Of a stretch of DNA of 9,855 nucleotides, positions 5,950-9,855 are shown in pieces. The number at the start of each line of letters is the position of its first letter. Within the stretch, counting starts at the first letter, position 1. The notes under the pieces are model-generated. The model worked only from the letters and a program-made list of their open reading frames with translations. It had not been told where the DNA came from and made no database searches. Location: NCBI GenBank assembly GCA_902793515.1, contig CADBDO010000042.1, positions 1 through 9,855 on the forward strand, read 5' to 3'. A program made the position numbers and the translations under genes. Origin of the DNA: an uncultured Erysipelotrichaceae bacterium. Its GTDB lineage: Bacteria; Bacillota_I; Bacilli_A; RFN20; CAG-826.

Positions 5950-8154
5950 CTAATAATCGAGCGGATCGACGTTGACGGAGATGTCGACGCCGGCCACCGA
6001 AGAGAATCTTTGAAGGAGTTGCCTGAGATACGAATCGATGCTCTCCCTCTTCTTGAACTTGAGGAGAAGGACGCGTTTATGCTTGCCGTTATTCATCGAA
6101 TAGAATGGGGTGATCGGACCTAAGACGATGAGGTTTTCGATGCCTAAGCCTTGGATTTCCTTTTTGAAATCCAGCGCGGATGACATCGCTTTCTCTTCTT
6201 TAGAAGAGGAGAACTCAAGAAGCACGCAGTTGAAGTACGGAGGGTACTCGGTCACTCTCCTTTGCTGCATCTCTTTGAGATAGAAGGAACCATAGTCTTG
6301 GGAGGCTCCGAATTTGATCGCGTAATGCTCTGGGTTATAGGTTTGGATGAGGGCTTCCCCTACCCTCTTGGAACGACCGCTTCTGCCAACGGCTTGGGCG
6401 ATAAGCTGGAAGGTTCTTTCCGCGGCGCGGTAAGTTGGTAAACTTAAACCGATATCGGCTAAGACCACCGCCGAGAGGGTGACGTTAGGGAAATCATGGC
6501 CCTTTGCGATCATCTGGGTGCCAACCAAAACGTCATACTTCCCATCTTTGAATTCATGGAGGATCTTCTCGACGTTTTTCGAGACCTTTCCGATGTCGCT
6601 ATCCATTCTGGCAACTCGTGCGTCAGGGAATAATTCTTCGATTTCTTTGACGACTCGCTCGGTGCCATAGCCCACTCTTCTTAGGCGGGTGTTGCCGCAA
6701 TCCGGGCAACGTTCCGGATACTTCTCGACGAAGCCACAGTGATGGCACTTGAGCATCGAGTCTTCTTGATGGAAGGTTAGGTTGCCGCCGCAGCTTGGAC
6801 AAGTGAAGATATGTCCACATTTTGGACACTCGATTCCCGTCCAATAGCCACGTCTATTGATGAGCAAAAGAACCTGCTCACCCTTATCGAGTTTTTCCTT
6901 AATTTTGGCGATTAATGGAGCACTTAATTTCTCGGATGATTTGCTGAAGACCGAACGGTCCCTAAGGTCGATGATTTCTGTGTGAGGAAGGGCTTTTTCG
7001 TTGATGCGGTGAGGCATTGAGGCATAGCCATAAACGCCTTTGTCCGCTCTCGCTTTCGATTCGAGGGTTGGGGTGGCGCTGCCAAGCAAGACTTTGCAGC
7101 CTTCGATCTCGCCTCTCATGATGGCGACTTCTCTAGCGTGGTAATACGGAGAATTGTCTTGTTTATACGATTCGACATGCTCTTCATCGAGGATGATGAG
7201 GCCGATGTTTTTAAGCGGAGCGAAGACCGCGCTTCTAGCGCCGACGACGATTGAGGCATCGCCTCTAGCGATACGCCTATATTCGTCATATCTCTCAGCT
7301 GGGGTGAGCTCGCTATGGAGGATGGCGACTTTAGGGCCGAACCTGCGGCTAAAATATTCCACCATCGCTGGGGTGAGGTTGATTTCTGGGACGAGCATCA
7401 AGACGGATTTGCCTTCTTCGAGGACCTTTTCGCTTAAGCGAAGGTAGACTTCCGTTTTGCCTGAGCCGGTGACGCCTTCAAGGAGGACGACTCCCTTGTC
7501 ACTACTTCTAATATCGTCGAAGGCCTTCTTCTGCTCGAAAGACATCTCATGAGGCTCTTCTCTTTCTTCAGGCCTGATATGGAACCTCTCTTTTTCTTTG
7601 AGGATGATTCTGACTCTCCCTTTCTCAAGAAGCTTTTTGAGGATGGCGATGGAGCCGCACTCCTTCTTGAGGATCGGGGTGTTCGCAGCCACGAGGCGAA
7701 GCATCTCAATCTGCTTATCGGTGAGATCGTTTTCATCATTTTTGACTAGTTCCACCCATTGCTCATAGGCGATCTTCGGACCGCGTAATGCAGAGGTTTT
7801 TGGGGAGAGCGATAATGGCAACATCGCCTGCAAAACCCCAATGAATGGAGCCAAATAGTACTTCGAGACACGGTTGGCAAGTTCCATCATTTTGTCATCG
7901 ACGAGAGGTTCTTCATCGATGATGTCGTAGTCATGGATTTCTTTAAAAGCGTACCCGTTTTCCTCTTCGAGTTCGGCGAGGGTTTTCTCGGTGTCCCTGA
8001 CGGCTAAGACGAAGCCCATGACCGCTTCCTGGGCACCGAAAGAAATGCGGACCCTGAAGCGAGGCTCGATTCTCTTTTTGCCGAAATAGGCATATGAAAA
8101 AGTGTGGTCCAAAGACCTTTTGCCGTATTCCGTCAGAACATCGATTATCTTCAC
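5950..8154 (-). CDS. priA: Primosomal replication restart helicase PriA
   Basis: PriA is a 3'-5' superfamily 2 helicase that binds stalled replication forks and reloads the replisome. It has 734 residues, about full length (E. coli 732). The N-terminal DNA-binding region has the family pattern (DHTFSYAY at 16-23, FRVRISFG at 33-40). The helicase core shows Walker A GVTGSGKT (227-234), DEEH (323-326), GSATPTLES (358-366), NRRGYW (433-438), TQMIAKGHDF (546-555) and QAVGRSGR (587-594). The two-zinc module has eight cysteines in four pairs: 443/446, 452/455, 470/473 and 483/486. The start is GTG. An in-frame TAG lies four codons upstream with no other start between, and the family N-terminus requires it. 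An extended -10 ends 6 nt before the GTG, so the mRNA is probably leaderless. rpoZ and coaBC, usually between gmk and priA, are absent. Confidence 0.97.
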   Translation of the reverse strand: MKIIDVLTEYGKRSLDHTFSYAYFGKKRIEPRFRVRISFGAQEAVMGFVLAVRDTEKTLAELEEENGYAFKEIHDYDIIDEEPLVDDKMMELANRVSKYYLAPFIGVLQAMLPLSLSPKTSALRGPKIAYEQWVELVKNDENDLTDKQIEMLRLVAANTPILKKECGSIAILKKLLEKGRVRIILKEKERFHIRPEEREEPHEMSFEQKKAFDDIRSSDKGVVLLEGVTGSGKTEVYLRLSEKVLEEGKSVLMLVPEINLTPAMVEYFSRRFGPKVAILHSELTPAERYDEYRRIARGDASIVVGARSAVFAPLKNIGLIILDEEHVESYKQDNSPYYHAREVAIMRGEIEGCKVLLGSATPTLESKARADKGVYGYASMPHRINEKALPHTEIIDLRDRSVFSKSSEKLSAPLIAKIKEKLDKGEQVLLLINRRGYWTGIECPKCGHIFTCPSCGGNLTFHQEDSMLKCHHCGFVEKYPERCPDCGNTRLRRVGYGTERVVKEIEELFPDARVARMDSDIGKVSKNVEKILHEFKDGKYDVLVGTQMIAKGHDFPNVTLSAVVLADIGLSLPTYRAAERTFQLIAQAVGRSGRSKRVGEALIQTYNPEHYAIKFGASQDYGSFYLKEMQQRRVTEYPPYFNCVLLEFSSSKEEKAMSSALDFKKEIQGLGIENLIVLGPITPFYSMNNGKHKRVLLLKFKKRESIDSYLRQLLQRFSSVAGVDISVNVDPLDY

Positions 8155-8160
8155 GAGATT

Positions 8161-8169
8161 ATTCTAACA
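8161..8169 (-). promoter_or_regulatory. Extended -10 promoter giving a leaderless priA mRNA
   Basis: The minus strand reads TGTTAGAAT, a TGn-extended -10. It begins within the T tract of the gmk terminator. Six bases separate the hexamer from the GTG at 8154, so initiation at the usual seventh base would start the RNA on the start codon itself. No -35 match is seen. Confidence 0.7.
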
Positions 8170-8193
8170 AAAAAGAGGCTCTATAGAGCCCCT
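8168..8193 (-). terminator. Rho-independent terminator overlapping the end of gmk
   Basis: On the minus strand AGGGGCTC (8193-8186) pairs with GAGCCTCT (8181-8174), eight pairs including one G-U, around the loop TATA. A run of six Ts (8174-8169) follows. The gmk stop codon TAG spans the loop and first stem base, so the coding end doubles as the terminator. Confidence 0.85.
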
Positions 8194-8759
8194 AATTCTT
8201 TGCGAATTATCTTTTTGACCTCATCAGCGCAGCTATCGAGGGTGTCGTTGATGACGTTGTACATGTAATTGCCCTTCTGAGCGATCTCATCCCTGGCTTG
8301 CTGGAGCCTCATCTGGATGGTGTTGTCGTTCTCGGTGCAGCGTCCCCTGATTCTTCTTTCGAGTTCCTCATAGGATGGGGGAAGAAGGAAGATGGTGACA
8401 ACTCCGTCTTGGCCTTTGACTTTGCTTAGGACCTGGGTTGCGCCATGAACATCGATCTCAAGGACGACGTTTTCGCCTTTGTTACGGTGTTCCTCAATTG
8501 GAGCAAGAGGGGTTCCGTAGGAATGTCCGACGTAACGGTTATATTCAAGGAGTTTGCCTTCCTCGATGAGCTTATCGAATTCATCTTGGCTGATGAAGTA
8601 ATATTCGCGTCCATGCATCTCCCCTTCTCTCTTTTGACGGGTGGTCACGGACACGGAGAAAAAGAGATTAAGATCTTTGTCTTCCATCACTTTCTGGCGG
8701 ATGGTGCCTTTGCCGACCCCGGAAGGTCCGCTCATGATAATCAAAAGTCCCTTTTTCAT
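8181..8759 (-). CDS. gmk: Guanylate kinase
   Basis: This cytosolic enzyme phosphorylates GMP or dGMP to the diphosphate with ATP, supplying guanine nucleotides and, in Firmicutes, limiting the effect of (p)ppGpp. It has 192 residues, slightly short of the roughly 200-residue norm. Motifs seen are P-loop GPSGVGKGT (11-19), SVSVTTR (35-41) and the GMP-binding GREYYF (50-55) and LEYNRYVGHSYGTP (71-84). VLEIDVHGA (99-107) follows, with H where most have Q. The lid/C-terminal basic residues RRIRGR lie at 135-140. The ATG at 8759 is chosen over a TTG at 8768. The promoter predicts RNA starting about 8763, downstream of the TTG, and the family begins M-K-K-G-L-L. The gene is monocistronic: a strong promoter lies before it and a terminator overlaps its stop. 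Confidence 0.97.
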   Translation of the reverse strand: MKKGLLIIMSGPSGVGKGTIRQKVMEDKDLNLFFSVSVTTRQKREGEMHGREYYFISQDEFDKLIEEGKLLEYNRYVGHSYGTPLAPIEEHRNKGENVVLEIDVHGATQVLSKVKGQDGVVTIFLLPPSYEELERRIRGRCTENDNTIQMRLQQARDEIAQKGNYMYNVINDTLDSCADEVKKIIRKELGAL

Positions 8760-8769
8760 GGTTTGCAAA

Positions 8770-8798
8770 ATTATAGGACCGCTCCACTTTTTTTACAA
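8770..8798 (-). promoter_or_regulatory. Sigma-A-type promoter of gmk
   Basis: On the minus strand TTGTAA (8798-8793) and TATAAT (8775-8770) are 17 bp apart, the ideal spacing. The predicted RNA start near 8763 leaves a leader of only about four bases before ATG at 8759, with no Shine-Dalgarno. It is the strongest promoter match in the window. Confidence 0.88.
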
Positions 8799-8888
8799 CA
8801 AAATATAGCGATGCCATCTCATTTGAGCGAAAAGACGTGAATCTTTACATTTACTATCTTCAATGGCGGTTATCCCTTTAGGCGAGTA

Positions 8889-8897
8889 TGCTACAAT
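8889..8897 (+). promoter_or_regulatory. Extended -10 promoter of rqcH, nearly leaderless
   Basis: The plus strand reads TGCTACAAT, a TGn-extended -10. Eight bases separate it from the ATG at 8906, so the RNA would start about 0-3 nt before the start codon. No clear -35 is present. It diverges from the gmk promoter across a 137-bp gap (8769-8905 counted from gene edges). I see no other element in that gap. Confidence 0.7.
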
Positions 8898-8905
8898 ATG
8901 AAACT

Positions 8906-9855
8906 ATGAAAGCCCTAAGCAAAAGCGACCTCGAAATATATGCGTCCTACCTCTCTAAAAACTTAGAAGGAAGACATCTCTCTAGCCCTATCCTTTATAC
9001 CGAGAAGGCCTTCTTTTTTAGGCTGAGCGGCAAGGGCGGATCGAGGTTTTCCCTCATCTTGGATGAGGAGTGCCCTCGTGTGTATATCGGAGATGAGACC
9101 TTCGCTGCTACAAGTGTGTCGTCCCACTTCTTCGATCAGTTAAAGAAAGAGCTTGTGAATCCATATATAGAGAAGGTTGAGACTTTTGGGGACGACAGAA
9201 TCCTTAAGTTCTCGCTTCTTACCATCAATAACGTTTTCAAAGAAGAGCCCCGTAGCCTCTATGTCGAACTCTTCCCTCATCACCCTAACCTCGTGGTGAC
9301 CGACGCCGAGAACAAAATCATCCTTACATACAAACAAGGCCATATCGATGATGAAAGACCTCTTCTCAAATCGATGGTTTATGAGGCCCCTAAAAAGAAC
9401 GTTTTCCCTGCAAAACCTTCTTCTTTTGATCCGAAAGCCTTTGAAGAAGAATGCTACGAAGCTGAAAAGATTCTTGCCGAAAAAAGGAAGAAAGACCGTT
9501 TCGAATATCTATTCAAAGCCTTACGAAACAGGAAGAAACTTTTGGAGAGAAAACTCGTTTCCTTAGAAAGAGATATCGCTGAGGCAAATGGCCATCTCGA
9601 TGATGGAAGATTTGGCGATGCGATTTATATGTCGATGGATTCCATCCCTCCAAAGGCGTCTTCTTTCATCTACGAAGGAGAAGAAATCAAACTCGATCCT
9701 TCTAGAAGCGCGGCCGAGAACGCTAACGCCTACTACAAGAGAGCGAAGAAAGCCAAGATGACCCTCAAGCAGGTCGACATCAGCAAAGAGAAAGCGTCCA
9801 AAGAACTTGAGGAAATATCTTCCTCTTTGTCTCAGCTTGAACACGCTGACGAATC
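8906..9855 (+). CDS. rqcH: RqcH/NFACT-family ribosome quality control protein, C-terminus cut by window edge
   Basis: RqcH binds stalled 50S subunits carrying peptidyl-tRNA and recruits tRNA-Ala to add alanine tails that mark the chain for degradation. The first 316 codons are visible and the frame is open at the window end. The NFACT-N domain covers about 1-165, with GDDRI (95-99) placing D97 and R98 exactly where B. subtilis RqcH has its essential D97/R98 pair. LYVELFPHHPNLVVTDA (118-134) matches the family. A helical, Lys/Glu-rich stretch follows (about 185-230), then LDPSRSAAENANAYYKRAKKAK (263-284), the family's conserved middle motif, and more coiled coil. That motif comes roughly 90 residues earlier than in B. 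subtilis, as if the helix-hairpin-helix domain were missing. NFACT-R would lie beyond the window. No Shine-Dalgarno precedes the ATG. Confidence 0.93.
   Translation, partial: MKALSKSDLEIYASYLSKNLEGRHLSSPILYTEKAFFFRLSGKGGSRFSLILDEECPRVYIGDETFAATSVSSHFFDQLKKELVNPYIEKVETFGDDRILKFSLLTINNVFKEEPRSLYVELFPHHPNLVVTDAENKIILTYKQGHIDDERPLLKSMVYEAPKKNVFPAKPSSFDPKAFEEECYEAEKILAEKRKKDRFEYLFKALRNRKKLLERKLVSLERDIAEANGHLDDGRFGDAIYMSMDSIPPKASSFIYEGEEIKLDPSRSAAENANAYYKRAKKAKMTLKQVDISKEKASKELEEISSSLSQLEHADE

Noticed and set aside
8760..8768. gmk start at TTG 8768
   Set aside because: The predicted RNA start near 8763 lies downstream of this TTG, and ATG 8759 fits the family.
8898..8909. Three-codon mini-ORF (MKL, stop) overlapping the rqcH start by ATGA
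   Set aside because: The promoter -10 ends at 8897, so RNA most likely starts after this ATG; it would matter only if the 5' end is further upstream.

Overview
The window looks like chromosomal core-genome DNA from a small-genome member of the Firmicutes/Bacilli, probably an uncultured Mollicutes- or RF39/Erysipelotrichales-like gut lineage. That placement is inferred from gene order, compact spacing and protein style; no marker gene here proves it. The genetic code is standard: Trp is TGG and TGA stops prpC. Nothing resembles a phage, insertion sequence, CRISPR array or tRNA/rRNA gene.

Layout. On the right, two divergent promoters in a 137-bp gap drive rqcH (plus strand, cut by the window edge) and gmk (minus strand). 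Everything from gmk down to base 1 is on the minus strand: gmk, a terminator, a new promoter, priA, another promoter, then a tightly packed seven-gene run. That run is an unknown Cys/His-tailed protein, an RsmB-like protein, rlmN, a PP2C phosphatase, a Ser/Thr kinase, rpe and an unknown membrane protein cut at base 1. Gaps inside the run are 17, 1, 1, -8, 1 and -1 nt.

This is the well-known gmk-(rpoZ-coaBC)-priA-(def-fmt)-rsmB-rlmN-prpC-prkC-(rsgA)-rpe block of Bacillus relatives. Here rpoZ, coaBC, def, fmt and rsgA are missing from their usual slots. The cluster joins nucleotide supply (Gmk), replication restart (PriA), rRNA modification (RsmB-like, RlmN), reversible Ser/Thr phosphorylation (PP2C and kinase), the pentose phosphate pathway (Rpe) and ribosome rescue (RqcH).

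The unusual content lies inside familiar genes. The RsmB-like protein has lost both methyltransferase cysteines and the SAM-binding motif, yet its frame is intact. RlmN carries an exact 42-bp in-frame tandem duplication that doubles its methyl-carrying cysteine motif. The kinase lacks the transmembrane and PASTA parts and ends in a peptide resembling the MinD membrane-targeting helix. The def-fmt slot holds an unknown protein with an acidic linker and a Cys/His tail. RqcH appears to lack its helix-hairpin-helix domain. Three of the four promoters found sit so close to the start codon that their mRNAs would be leaderless or nearly so.
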